This document shows, in pieces, positions 1 through 6,058 of a stretch of DNA of 6,922 nucleotides. The DNA lies in contig JANXBC010000057.1 in assembly GCA_025060555.1 (NCBI GenBank), positions 1 to 6,922 of the forward strand, written 5' to 3'. Source of the DNA: Candidatus Bipolaricaulota bacterium. Its GTDB lineage: Bacteria; Bipolaricaulota; Bipolaricaulia; Bipolaricaulales; Bipolaricaulaceae. Both the position numbers and the translations under genes were made by a program. Position 1 is the stretch's first letter. Every line of letters starts with the position of its first letter. The notes beneath the pieces are model-generated. The model saw only the letters and a program-made list of their open reading frames with translations, was not told the DNA's origin and searched no databases.

Positions 1-1
1 G

Positions 2-313
2 TTCCAGATCGCCGTGCTCACCAACGCCTGCCTTCCTGGAGATTCCCCGGTGCGCCGGGCCCTGGCGGAGCTGGGAATCCCCCTTTTCGAGCGGGCGCGG
101 AAGCCCCTGCCTTTCGCCTTTCGGCGGGCGTTGCGGCGCCTTGGGGCCAAGCCTGTAGAGGCCGCGGTGATCGGCGACCAGCTCCTCACCGATGTTTTGG
201 GCGGGAAGCTTGCGGGGATCTACACTGTGCTCGTGCCCCCGCTTTCCCCGCGGGAGGCGCGACGCACCAAGGTGAACCGCGTTCTGGAGCGGATCCTCGG
301 CCGGCAGGTTTAG
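2..313 (+). CDS. yqeG: YqeG family HAD phosphatase, C-terminal part
   Basis: This is the last 103 codons of a HAD-superfamily (IIIA) phosphatase of the YqeG type; the open frame runs in from the left edge and ends at TAG 311-313. What is visible is LTNA near the start (HAD motif II region), ARKPLP with its conserved lysine (motif III region), and GDQLLTDVLGG (motif IV acidic residues), followed by a hydrophobic IYTVLVPPL strand and a basic tail. The nucleophile motif DxDxT should lie before the window. Full-length members are roughly 170-180 residues, so about 60% is present. The family is thought to dephosphorylate small phosphorylated compounds in the cytoplasm; its substrate is not well established. 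Family assignment is firm, function less so. It is convergent with the minus-strand transporter operon downstream. Confidence 0.88.
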   Translation, partial: FQIAVLTNACLPGDSPVRRALAELGIPLFERARKPLPFAFRRALRRLGAKPVEAAVIGDQLLTDVLGGKLAGIYTVLVPPLSPREARRTKVNRVLERILGRQV

Positions 314-330
314 CCCGTATATCCCTCTCG

Positions 331-483
331 ATGCGCCTCACCCTGCGGGGAGCGCTGACCTTGGCGGAGCCCTTGTGGTGGGCCAAGGTCTTGGCCGGCG
401 AAGAAGTCCGACCCGACTTCGACCACGGGCGGACAAGGAGTTCGGCAAGGAGTGAGGAAACACCACGGGTTTTACTTCCCTAA
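331..483 (+). CDS. Short ORF after yqeG, doubtful
   Basis: An ATG 17 bases after the yqeG stop opens a 50-codon frame (MRLTLRGALTLAEPLWWAKV...) ending at TAA 481-483. The first 30 residues look protein-like, with an amphipathic WW-containing helix. The last 20 are rich in Arg and Ser and look like random GC-rich translation. No Shine-Dalgarno sequence precedes the ATG. It could be the 5' stub of a gene that once followed yqeG, or chance. I do not recognise a family. Confidence 0.18.
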   Translation: MRLTLRGALTLAEPLWWAKVLAGEEVRPDFDHGRTRSSARSEETPRVLLP

Positions 484-1009
484 AAATCAGGCCCGGCGTT
501 CCCAACGCCGCAGCGGGATCGCCCCCAACGCATGGAAGGCCGGCATATAGCAACCGGTATCTCTTTTCAGCGCGCCCTCGACCGCGGTCGCTCATACCGG
601 CGCCAGCCCCTCTATACGCCTGGCCAGCGGGCCCTCCGGACATTCCCGGGAAGTCATTTCACAATTAGCCTCTCCTTGTACTCCTTGCCCCGGGCTTGCG
701 CCGTCCCGTGCGGTTCCTGCGGGGGGAAGGCAGTGGATCACCCTCGTGCGCCGAAGCCCGGCGCGGACTGCACCAGCGGGGCCAGCGGCCCCCCAAGAGC
801 CGGCGGACGACCTCCTTCAGGCCTTGGAGGGAACAACCAAGACGGAGCTCCGCTGAGCCGTCCCCACAGGATGACGTGCACCACGGCTCCGGGCCCCGCT
901 TGGGGCAAGACATCGAAACGCGGTGATTTGCTCCACAGCGGTGGATCGGCTACATAGGGTCTGTTGAGGGGTGCGGTTCGCTGGGGTTCGGCTTTTAGCC
1001 CGCGCTGGC
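484..1009. other. Gene-poor stretch between yqeG and the transport operon
   Basis: I find no convincing gene here on either strand. The open frames (for example 532-957 plus, 665-913 minus, 738-1037 minus) overlap one another. They translate into Arg/Pro/Ser/Gly-rich strings typical of GC-rich non-coding or decayed DNA, and none has a ribosome binding site. A perfect 7-bp stem with a 3-base loop lies at 494-510 (CGGCGTT / AACGCCG) but has no T tract. Two convergent transcripts, yqeG from the left and the TRAP operon from the right, should end in or next to this stretch. No clear intrinsic terminator is visible. Decayed coding sequence or an unrecognised structured RNA remain possible. Confidence 0.5.
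494..510. repeat. Small perfect inverted repeat, 7-bp stem
   Basis: CGGCGTT at 494-500 pairs with AACGCCG at 504-510 around a CCC loop. It lies about 180 bases after yqeG and just after the short ORF stop at 483. There is no T run on either side, so it is not a standard intrinsic terminator. It may be part of a transcript end that depends on another factor, or may be chance. Confidence 0.35.
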
Positions 1010-1477
1010 TTAGCGGGGGGACCGCAGGAGCTGCCACGGACGCACCAGCCGGATCCGAACCCGCCCCCCATCCCCTGCGAACGTGATCAGCTCAAGACGG
1101 GTCCGGCCTATATAAAGCACGGGGGAAACCTCGCGGGACACGCGCAGCACCAGTTCCGCTAGTTCCACGCAGCGGTTTTCCACCATGAGCTCCTCTGAGC
1201 GCAGCAGCCCATCGCTGGGAAGGCCCGCGCCGTAGGAGGAATACCGGGTCTCCTTTAGCACAAGCTTCCCATCCGCGGATGCGACGAGGCGTTCCCGTAC
1301 AGGGACCCTCTCCACCGAGTGGACGAACTCAAGCCAGAACGATCTTCCTGGGGGCCACAACGCGATCCAGCATCGGTCGCTGCCCTCCACAACGAGGAGG
1401 GGGATGAACAGGAAGGCGATCAACAGGCTCAAGACCGCAAACAGTAGGCCGCGTCGGACCACTCTTCCTGGCTTCAC
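1010..1477 (-). CDS. DUF1850 protein, TRAP-TAXI transporter accessory
   Basis: A 155-residue DUF1850 protein. The start is GTG at 1477-1475, which overlaps the permease stop in GTGA (4 bases), so translation is probably coupled. Longer in-frame versions would only read through the permease gene. An N-terminal hydrophobic segment (about residues 10-30, after a basic VVRRG) is a signal peptide or membrane anchor, so the rest should face the outside of the membrane. Family motifs are visible: FVHSVERVPV at about 51-60, KETRYSSYGAGLP at about 75-87, and a conserved beta-rich C-terminal half. DUF1850 genes are known mainly as neighbours of TAXI-type fused TRAP permeases, where they are thought to help the transporter. 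Their biochemical role is unknown. Here it is the last gene of the operon; many operons place it between the binding protein and the permease. Confidence 0.85.
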   Translation of the reverse strand: MKPGRVVRRGLLFAVLSLLIAFLFIPLLVVEGSDRCWIALWPPGRSFWLEFVHSVERVPVRERLVASADGKLVLKETRYSSYGAGLPSDGLLRSEELMVENRCVELAELVLRVSREVSPVLYIGRTRLELITFAGDGGRVRIRLVRPWQLLRSPR

Positions 1478-3528
1478 GGGCTTTCCGCGGGAAGAGCGAG
1501 CCTCCGGGCCTTCCGCAGCTGCCACAAGAGGATGGCAGCCACCGTCCCAAACCCGAGGAGATCCATCGTCCAGGAGGGCATAATCAAGATGACGGCGGCG
1601 GCGGCCATGAGGAGCCTCTCCAGCAGGCCAACCCGCGTGAACAGCCAACCTTCTTTCATCACGGAGAGAGCGAACACCCCCACCAACCCGGAGGCCACCC
1701 CCAACACCAACTGCACTGGATCCACCTTGCCATAAAGGAGCAGCGCCGGGTTATAGACGAAAAGGAATGGTATCACAAAGGCGCTGATGTCGAACAGGAA
1801 TCCTTGGATGCCGGTTTTGATTGGATCGGCGCGGGCGATGCCCGCGGCGGCGTACGCGCATACCCCCACCGGGGGAGTGTCATCGGCCAGGATCCCAAAG
1901 TAGAACACGAACATATGGGCGGCGAGCAGGGGGACCCCCAAAAGCACCAGCGTCGGCGCCATCAACGCGGAGACGATGATGTAGTTGGGGGTTGTGGGCA
2001 CGCCTAACCCCAACACAATGCACCCCAGCATGGTCAAAAGCAAGGCGATCCACAACTGGCCGCCCGACAAGTTGATCATGATGGTCGACATGCGCAGCCC
2101 AAGACCCGTAAGTGTGATAACCCCTACGGTGATGCCCGCGCATGCACAGGCGGCGGAGACCGCCACCGCACTTCGTGCGCCCTCCTCCAGCGCAAATACC
2201 ACATCCTTGACGAAGTCAACCCACGTGCGGGCCAGTTGCCGCCCGCCCACCGCCTCCACGGCTGCGGGTGCGGACGCTTCCTTCTCTTCACGCCGCGGCA
2301 CGGGGTTGCCGCGGGCGAGCAGGGCCCGCATCATCCGCCCCACAACGATCGTGTTGCGGGCGATCAGGGACACAAGCAGGGCCAGCAGGATGGACCAGAA
2401 CGCGGATTTCATGGGGCTGTACTTCGCCACCACAAGCATTCCGATTAGGCCGACAATGGGGATCAGGAGGTGGATGTTCTTGAGGAACGTGGGAAGGAAC
2501 CGCGGCACTTGTTCCTTGGGCAGCCCTCGGAGGTTGTGCTTGCTGGCGTGCAGATGCAGGATGAATAGGAGCCCGGCCATGTCCAGGATTGCCGGGATCG
2601 CCGCGGCCTTGATGATCTCCACGTAGGGGATCCCTGTGACCTCCACCATCACGAACGCCGCAGCCCCCATCACCGGGGGCACGAACTGCCCCACCGACGA
2701 CGCCGCCGTCTCGACCCCGCCCGCCACCTCCGGGCGGAACCCCACCTTCTTCATCAGCGGGATGGTGATTGTCCCCGTGGTGGCCACGTTGGCGGTGGAA
2801 CTGCCGGAGAACGTTCCCATGGCGTAGCTGGCCAACACGGCGGCCTTCGCCGGTCCTCCGCGAAACCGGCCCGTGCTGGCGATCGCCAGGTTGGTCAGGT
2901 AGTCGCGGATCCCCGTCCGCTGAAGGACGCTTCCGAACAGGATGAACATGAACACGAACGTGGCAGCGGCCCCCAGGGGGACGCCGAAGATCCCCTCGGT
3001 GGTGGGGTAGAGGTGGTTGATGATGCGTTCCCACGAGTAGCCTCGATGGGCAATGATCTCGGGCAGGTAAGCCCCAAAGCGGGCGTAGAGGAGAAACACA
3101 ATGGCTACCATTGGCAGCGCCAAGCCCACGGCCCTTCTTGCGGCCTCAAGCACGAACACGAGGGTTAGCGCCCCCATTGCGAAGTCCAACCAGGTCTCCG
3201 CCCCCGCCCGGACGACCAACGCATCGAAGTTCCACAGCAGGTAAACTGGCCCCACCACCGCCAAGGCTGCCAAGAGCACATCGTAGAAAGGAAGCCTCGT
3301 CTTAGGGGATCGCTTGCGCGCAGGGTACAGGAGGAAGATCAGGGCCAGCACGAACGCCAGGTGGGCAGCCCGCAGCTTCTGGACGGCCATCAAGCCGAAC
3401 CCCGCCTCGTAGAGCTGGAAGATGGAAAGCGCGATCGCAAGCAGGCCAACCCCTACGGCCCACTTTCCCTTGAGCCTCCGCTCCCGAACAGGCTCCTCCG
3501 AGGTCACCACCTGGCGTTCACAAGCCAT
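1474..3528 (-). CDS. TRAP transporter fused permease, 4TM/12TM, TAXI type
   Basis: A 684-residue inner-membrane protein in which the small (DctQ-like) and large (DctM-like) TRAP subunits are fused, as is usual in TAXI-type systems; length is normal for the family. After a short hydrophilic N terminus come helices from about residue 23 to 145, corresponding to the small-subunit part. The DctM-like part runs from about 180 onward. It contains GTFSGSSTANVATTGT (about 239-254), the ETAASSVGQFVPPVMGAAAF stretch (about 273-292), a hydrophilic loop at about 405-435, GVPTTPNYI (about 509-517) and FYFGILADDTPPVG (about 542-555). These are hallmark family segments involved in substrate and ion passage. 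It moves substrate delivered by the binding protein, driven by a sodium or proton gradient. The ATG has no evident Shine-Dalgarno sequence and an in-frame TGA lies 12 bases upstream, so no earlier start is possible. It lies 73 bases after the TAXI gene, separated by a strong hairpin. Confidence 0.95.
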   Translation of the reverse strand: MACERQVVTSEEPVRERRLKGKWAVGVGLLAIALSIFQLYEAGFGLMAVQKLRAAHLAFVLALIFLLYPARKRSPKTRLPFYDVLLAALAVVGPVYLLWNFDALVVRAGAETWLDFAMGALTLVFVLEAARRAVGLALPMVAIVFLLYARFGAYLPEIIAHRGYSWERIINHLYPTTEGIFGVPLGAAATFVFMFILFGSVLQRTGIRDYLTNLAIASTGRFRGGPAKAAVLASYAMGTFSGSSTANVATTGTITIPLMKKVGFRPEVAGGVETAASSVGQFVPPVMGAAAFVMVEVTGIPYVEIIKAAAIPAILDMAGLLFILHLHASKHNLRGLPKEQVPRFLPTFLKNIHLLIPIVGLIGMLVVAKYSPMKSAFWSILLALLVSLIARNTIVVGRMMRALLARGNPVPRREEKEASAPAAVEAVGGRQLARTWVDFVKDVVFALEEGARSAVAVSAACACAGITVGVITLTGLGLRMSTIMINLSGGQLWIALLLTMLGCIVLGLGVPTTPNYIIVSALMAPTLVLLGVPLLAAHMFVFYFGILADDTPPVGVCAYAAAGIARADPIKTGIQGFLFDISAFVIPFLFVYNPALLLYGKVDPVQLVLGVASGLVGVFALSVMKEGWLFTRVGLLERLLMAAAAVILIMPSWTMDLLGFGTVAAILLWQLRKARRLALPAESP

Positions 3529-3546
3529 GGGTTTTTTCGGTCAACA

Positions 3547-3585
3547 CCCAAGGGGACGGAGACCGGAAGCCCCCGTCCCCTTGGG
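3547..3585 (-). promoter_or_regulatory. Intercistronic hairpin, 13-bp perfect stem
   Basis: CCCAAGGGGACGG (3547-3559) is perfectly complementary to CCGTCCCCTTGGG (3573-3585), with a 13-base loop. It fills most of the gap between the TAXI binding-protein stop and the permease start. On the transcribed strand no U tract follows; the sequence after the stem is TGTTGACCGAAAAAACCC and then the permease ATG. It therefore looks like an mRNA-stabilising or partial attenuation element, not a full terminator. Such elements are common after binding-protein genes and allow more binding protein than permease to be made. The function is inferred. Confidence 0.75.
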
Positions 3586-3601
3586 GATGGTCCACCGCCA
3601 G

Positions 3602-4582
3602 CTACTCGCCCTTGTAGAACCGTTCCGCCCCAGGATGGAGGGGGATGGACATGCCCTCCAGCGCCCTCTCGCGCTGGATATCGCACCCGCGGACGTGGGT
3701 CGCACACAGGAGCTTCAAGCTCTCAGGCAAGAACAGCGCCTGCAACATCTGGTAGACCAACTCCGCGTCGACGTCCACGCTGGCCACCAGCATGGCCATC
3801 ACTGATACCGTTGGAACGTCCTCTTCCAGTGTCTTGTAGGTCCTCATCGGAATAGTGAGCCTCGTGTAAAAGGGCCACCGCGCCATCAGCGCCTCGGCCT
3901 TGTCCTGCTCCACAGGCAGGAGCACCACGTTATGCGTGGCCGCAAGTTCGATGACCGCAGCGGTAGGGATCCCCGCGGTAAGGAAGGCCGCATCCACCTT
4001 ACCGTCTTTGAGCGCGGCCGCAGCGGGAGCGAACGCCAAGAACTCAGGAGTGATGTCCGTGTACCTCTTGGCTACAGGGTCGTAAAACCCGTAGAGCTCC
4101 AGGATCTGGCGGGCGTTGGCCTCCGTGCCGCTCCCGGGAGCGCCCACGGCCACCCGCTTGCCCTTAAGATCGGCGATGGTCTTGATCCCCGTTTCCTTGA
4201 GCGTGACGATCTGGATCACTTCGGGGTAGAGCACCGCCATACCCCGCAGCTTCCCGAGGGCCTTGTCGGCCTCAAACATCTCGGTGCCCTCGAACGCGTA
4301 GTAAGCGATATCGTTCTGGATTAGCGCTAGTTGCGCCTCACCCCTGTGGACGAGCCGCGCGTTCATCACCGAAGCCCCCGTAGCCTCGGCGGTGACGATG
4401 AGCCCTGGAATTTTTTCCATCCAAATCTTGGCCATTGCCCCGCCCAGCGGATAGTAAACGCCGCCGACCCCTCCCGTGGCTAGGGAAAGCCTCCTGACCT
4501 GAGCCTGCGTGCTCTCGGTTCCCGGAAGAAACAACCCCACGCACGCCAAAACAATCGCAAACAACACTAGTCTCCTCTTCAT
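3602..4582 (-). CDS. TAXI family TRAP transporter solute-binding protein
   Basis: A 326-residue periplasmic substrate-binding protein of the TAXI family. The ATG at 4582 is chosen because AGGGGGGAG (4593-4585) sits just upstream and the protein then begins with a typical signal peptide: KRR, a hydrophobic core at about 5-20, and likely cleavage after TQA at about residue 27. The upstream in-frame ATG at 4639 would add a Gly-rich, non-signal extension and lies at the transcript start. Family features are LATGGVGGVYYPLGGAMAK (about 34-52), QLALIQNDIAYYA, KGKRVAVGAPGSGTEANA in the middle (ligand contact region), AFLTAGIP, and the C-terminal HPGAERFYK. It captures an organic anion outside the membrane and hands it to the fused permease encoded next. 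TAXI proteins with known ligands bind glutamate, glutamine or dicarboxylates such as alpha-ketoglutarate; the substrate here cannot be read from sequence. Confidence 0.95.
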   Translation of the reverse strand: MKRRLVLFAIVLACVGLFLPGTESTQAQVRRLSLATGGVGGVYYPLGGAMAKIWMEKIPGLIVTAEATGASVMNARLVHRGEAQLALIQNDIAYYAFEGTEMFEADKALGKLRGMAVLYPEVIQIVTLKETGIKTIADLKGKRVAVGAPGSGTEANARQILELYGFYDPVAKRYTDITPEFLAFAPAAAALKDGKVDAAFLTAGIPTAAVIELAATHNVVLLPVEQDKAEALMARWPFYTRLTIPMRTYKTLEEDVPTVSVMAMLVASVDVDAELVYQMLQALFLPESLKLLCATHVRGCDIQRERALEGMSIPLHPGAERFYKGE

Positions 4583-4584
4583 AA

Positions 4585-4593
4585 CTCCCCCCT
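4585..4593 (-). promoter_or_regulatory. Ribosome binding site of the TAXI gene
   Basis: AGGGGGGAG on the minus strand ends 2 bases before the ATG at 4582. It decides the start in favour of this ATG over the upstream in-frame ATG at 4639. Confidence 0.7.
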
Positions 4594-4600
4594 GCTTTAT

Positions 4601-4615
4601 GTCGGTTCCTCCGAC
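4601..4615 (-). promoter_or_regulatory. Small hairpin in the TRAP operon leader
   Basis: In the leader between promoter and TAXI start, GTCGG and CCGAC form a 5-bp stem around the loop AGGAA (minus strand). The loop contains an AGGA sequence resembling a ribosome binding site, but no start codon uses it. The structure is short and may be chance; a role in leader stability is possible. Confidence 0.3.
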
Positions 4616-4649
4616 GCCTCCAATCCGACCCCCTCGCATGAGTTTTTAT

Positions 4650-4679
4650 ATTGTATACGAATTCCTTGGCACCCGTCAA
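4650..4679 (-). promoter_or_regulatory. Sigma70-like promoter of the TRAP-TAXI operon
   Basis: On the minus strand, TTGACG (4679-4674, 5 of 6 matches to TTGACA) and TACAAT (4655-4650, 5 of 6 matches to TATAAT) are separated by 18 bases. The overlapping hexamer TATACA with a 16-base spacer is an alternative reading. Transcription should start near 4643, giving a leader of about 60 bases before the TAXI ATG. This is the clearest promoter in the window. The -35 box lies directly after the remnant of the phosphofructokinase gene: the TGA that ends that reading frame is inside TTGACG. Confidence 0.78.
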
Positions 4680-4705
4680 GTGGATCGACTCGTTTCGAAA
4701 ACTCC

Positions 4706-5249
4706 TGTTAAAGTAGCGCCAGCAGCCTTACCATTCCCAAGCGCCAAATAACTAGCCCTACGTCCCATCATGGCCACAAAGTGCCAGCGGCTTTTGGTAT
4801 GGGCATCCTCGATCAAGTTGCGCACCAATTTCGTTCCCATGTGGCGGACGGTTTTGAAGCCAAAAGTGGGCATGTTATTGGTAAGAGGAGATCATTATCG
4901 ATGGTTTTGGGACATGAGCGATGCAGATCGCCCTCTCAGCGGCTTTGGCTACCTTAATGCCGCGAGGGTCGTGTCATCCGCGCCGATTTAATAGTGGATG
5001 CCAAGATCCTGAAGGGTCTGAACCGTACAACGCGGTGGTTTCTGAGCGCGGGCGGGGTTGGCCTGAGAGGTGGCAAGGCGGCTCCCATAGCATCGGATCC
5101 CCCAGACATCGGTGAGGACAAGGGGGCGGACGGCATCTTTATGTCCTCATCAGCAGCGACAATTGTCACGGCTTTAAGGACGCTGGTAACCCGTGGTGCC
5201 GATCCGCCCCCACAAGGATGCCGATCTTTGTGGTTTCCCCGTGCGGCAT
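4706..5249 (-). pseudogene. 6-phosphofructokinase (PPi-type) pseudogene, truncated and frameshifted
   Basis: Translating the minus strand across frames gives successive phosphofructokinase pieces in the right order. These are KIGILVG just after an ATG at 5249, then GGGSAP (about 5211-5194, counterpart of GGGDAPG), VRPLVLTDVWGI and LATSQANPAR (5137 onward, counterpart of GGTILGTSRTNP), and TLQDLGIHY-stop-IGADDT (counterpart of IGGDDT). They continue with AERAICIAHVPK, KTIDND (4908-4891, the catalytic PKTIDND signature), FGFKTVRHMGTKLVRN, and MGRRASYLALGNGKAAGAT (to about 4712). The pieces sit in different frames, joined by at least four frameshifts, with an in-frame TAA at 4990-4988. About 25 residues seem to be missing between KAVTIVAADED and VRPL. 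Roughly 180 codons of an expected 350-400 remain, and everything after GAT-LT is absent. AGAGGTGA precedes the ATG, and the upstream small gene stops 2 bases before it, so it was once the third gene of that operon. The motif variants resemble PPi-dependent enzymes, but cosubstrate cannot be proven. Confidence 0.82.
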
Positions 5250-5251
5250 GT

Positions 5252-5443
5252 TCACCTCTGGGCCAGCCAGCTTTTAAGGAGGGCGATCCTGTGCTGGATC
5301 TGCGCTGGGCAACGGCCAAGGGCTTGGATCTGGGCAAGCTCTGCTGGGCTCATGCCTCGGCGAAGAACCTCTTCTTCCAGTTGCCGAAGCTCCTCCTCCG
5401 GCGTTCGCGCCTGAGGCTGCGGTTCAGCGATAAGGATGGGCAT
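5252..5443 (-). CDS. Small helical protein of unknown function (63 aa)
   Basis: I do not recognise a family. The ATG at 5443 is preceded by AAGGAGGTGA (5457-5448), the best ribosome binding site in the window. The frame also extends up to a TTG at 5515 that overlaps the preceding stop, but that start has no ribosome binding site. The product is MPILIAEPQPQ followed by a charged helix (TPEEELRQLEEEVLRRG, about 14-30) and a second helix (SPAELAQIQALGR to SWLAQR, about 32-63). A single Cys lies at 45. It looks like a small cytoplasmic helical-hairpin protein. It stops 2 bases before the start of the phosphofructokinase remnant, so the two were translated together. Its reading frame is intact although its neighbour is ruined. 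Confidence 0.62.
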   Translation of the reverse strand: MPILIAEPQPQARTPEEELRQLEEEVLRRGMSPAELAQIQALGRCPAQIQHRIALLKSWLAQR

Positions 5444-5447
5444 AACT

Positions 5448-5472
5448 TCACCTCCTTCCCCAAGAAGGGGAA
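5448..5472 (-). promoter_or_regulatory. Hairpin abutting a perfect Shine-Dalgarno sequence
   Basis: On the minus strand TTCCCC (5472-5467) and GGGGAA (5461-5456) form a 6-bp stem with a TTCTT loop. The Shine-Dalgarno GGAGGTGA follows immediately at 5455-5448 and the ATG at 5443. A stem directly against the ribosome site can tune translation or protect a processed 5' end. The role is inferred from position only. Confidence 0.5.
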
Positions 5473-5511
5473 AATTATACATCTCCAAGATTCTCGCTAG
5501 CGCTTCCTTTT

Positions 5512-5928
5512 TCAAGCCGGGGATAAGCTTAGGAAGCGCTTCAAGCTCGATTTGGCTTGCTTTTCCACAACCTCAACCTGCCTAGCCGGAAGCAAACGTT
5601 CCATGATACCCGTCAAAGCCACTATTGCTGTCCAGGAGTATTCTAAAGCCAGCTTTTCAACTATTTTCAGGGCCAAAGCCAACCGTGTTTCTTCGTCAAG
5701 GCGGGCACTGACCTTCCTGATCGCCCATGCAGCTGATCGCCGCGCCCCTTCGCTAGAAGAACCCAGCGCCTCAGCGAGGGCAAAGGAAAGCACCTTCTGG
5801 GACTCGCCGTCCAAGTAGGGCAGGGCCTCCCTTAAGCTCCTGGCCGCTGTTCGCCTCACCTTTTCTTGATGCGATCGACCTCCACGGATCGCCAGGCGGC
5901 TCACAGCGCCCCACCGTCCTTTCATCAT
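5512..5928 (-). CDS. HEAT-like helical repeat protein (138 aa)
   Basis: A 138-residue all-alpha protein. The start is the first of two adjacent ATGs (5928 and 5925) placed just after GGAGGTGATC; a longer in-frame start at 5970 has no ribosome binding site and would begin within the leader. Three helix pairs can be seen: about 22-56 (KVRRTAARSLREALPYLD, then GESQKVLSFALAEALG), about 60-93 (GARRSAAWAIRKVSARLD, then EETRLALALKIVEKLA) and about 97-131. The pattern of A/L with R and D at helix ends resembles HEAT or PBS-lyase-type repeats, which act as protein- or nucleic-acid-binding scaffolds. No catalytic motif, signal peptide or membrane segment is present. It is the first gene of a minus-strand operon with the 63-residue protein and the phosphofructokinase remnant. 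Specific function is unknown. Confidence 0.6.
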   Translation of the reverse strand: MMKGRWGAVSRLAIRGGRSHQEKVRRTAARSLREALPYLDGESQKVLSFALAEALGSSSEGARRSAAWAIRKVSARLDEETRLALALKIVEKLALEYSWTAIVALTGIMERLLPARQVEVVEKQAKSSLKRFLSLSPA

Positions 5929-5930
5929 GA

Positions 5931-5938
5931 TCACCTCC
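5931..5938 (-). promoter_or_regulatory. Ribosome binding site of the HEAT-like gene
   Basis: GGAGGTGA on the minus strand, followed by TC and then ATGATG. It serves either of the two adjacent ATGs and excludes the longer reading frame starting at 5970. Confidence 0.75.
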
Positions 5939-5978
5939 GGTGAAAGCCTACAGACCTTGATTCGCGGCACCTTGCGAG

Positions 5979-5987
5979 AGTATACCA
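5979..5987 (-). promoter_or_regulatory. Extended -10 promoter of the HEAT-like operon
   Basis: TGGTATACT on the minus strand fits an extended -10 element (TGn plus TATACT, 5 of 6 to TATAAT). The hexamer 17 bases upstream (CTACAG) matches TTGACA poorly, as is allowed for extended -10 promoters. The predicted start near 5972 leaves a leader of about 44 bases before the ATG at 5928. Confidence 0.5.
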
Positions 5988-6058
5988 GTCTGGAAAAACC
6001 GCTGTAGCGGCAACCACCATGGGTCTGTGGCTTCCTGTCTTCCCTAGGAAAATGAGCC

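Noticed and set aside
494..510. Inverted repeat as intrinsic terminator of yqeG
   Set aside because: The stem is short, no T tract follows, and it lies about 180 bases after the stop codon.
532..957. 141-codon plus-strand frame in the gene-poor stretch
   Set aside because: It has low-complexity Pro/Gly/Arg composition, no ribosome site, and overlapping equally long frames on the other strand.
1478..1648. Longer 212-residue version of the DUF1850 protein
   Set aside because: The extra 57 residues are a shadow of the permease C terminus; the family N terminus begins at the GTG overlapping the permease stop.
1985..3034. Long frames inside the permease gene (1985-2626 plus, 2288-3034 minus and others)
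   Set aside because: They lie wholly within the well-identified TRAP permease and give Arg/His/Pro- or Thr/Ser-rich products typical of shadow frames.
3361..4324. Plus-strand frames opposite the permease N terminus and TAXI gene (3361-3855, 3422-3805, 3932-4324)
   Set aside because: They are antisense to genes with clear family motifs and have no ribosome site or family resemblance.
4541..4546. Possible lipobox (VLAC, Cys14) in the TAXI signal peptide
   Set aside because: Leu at -2 is unusual, and the hydrophobic core continues past the Cys to residue 20, so a standard signal peptidase site after TQA is more likely.
4583..4639. Upstream ATG of the TAXI gene at 4639
   Set aside because: It would place a Gly-rich tail before the signal peptide, has no ribosome site, and lies only a few bases from the predicted transcript start.
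4954..5337. 127-residue minus-strand frame over the phosphofructokinase remnant as an independent gene
   Set aside because: Only part of it carries family motifs; the rest is out-of-frame remnant, so it is a by-product of the frameshifts.
5444..5515. TTG start giving an 87-residue version of the small helical protein
   Set aside because: It has no ribosome site, whereas the ATG at 5443 has a perfect one; the extension would also translate the leader hairpin.
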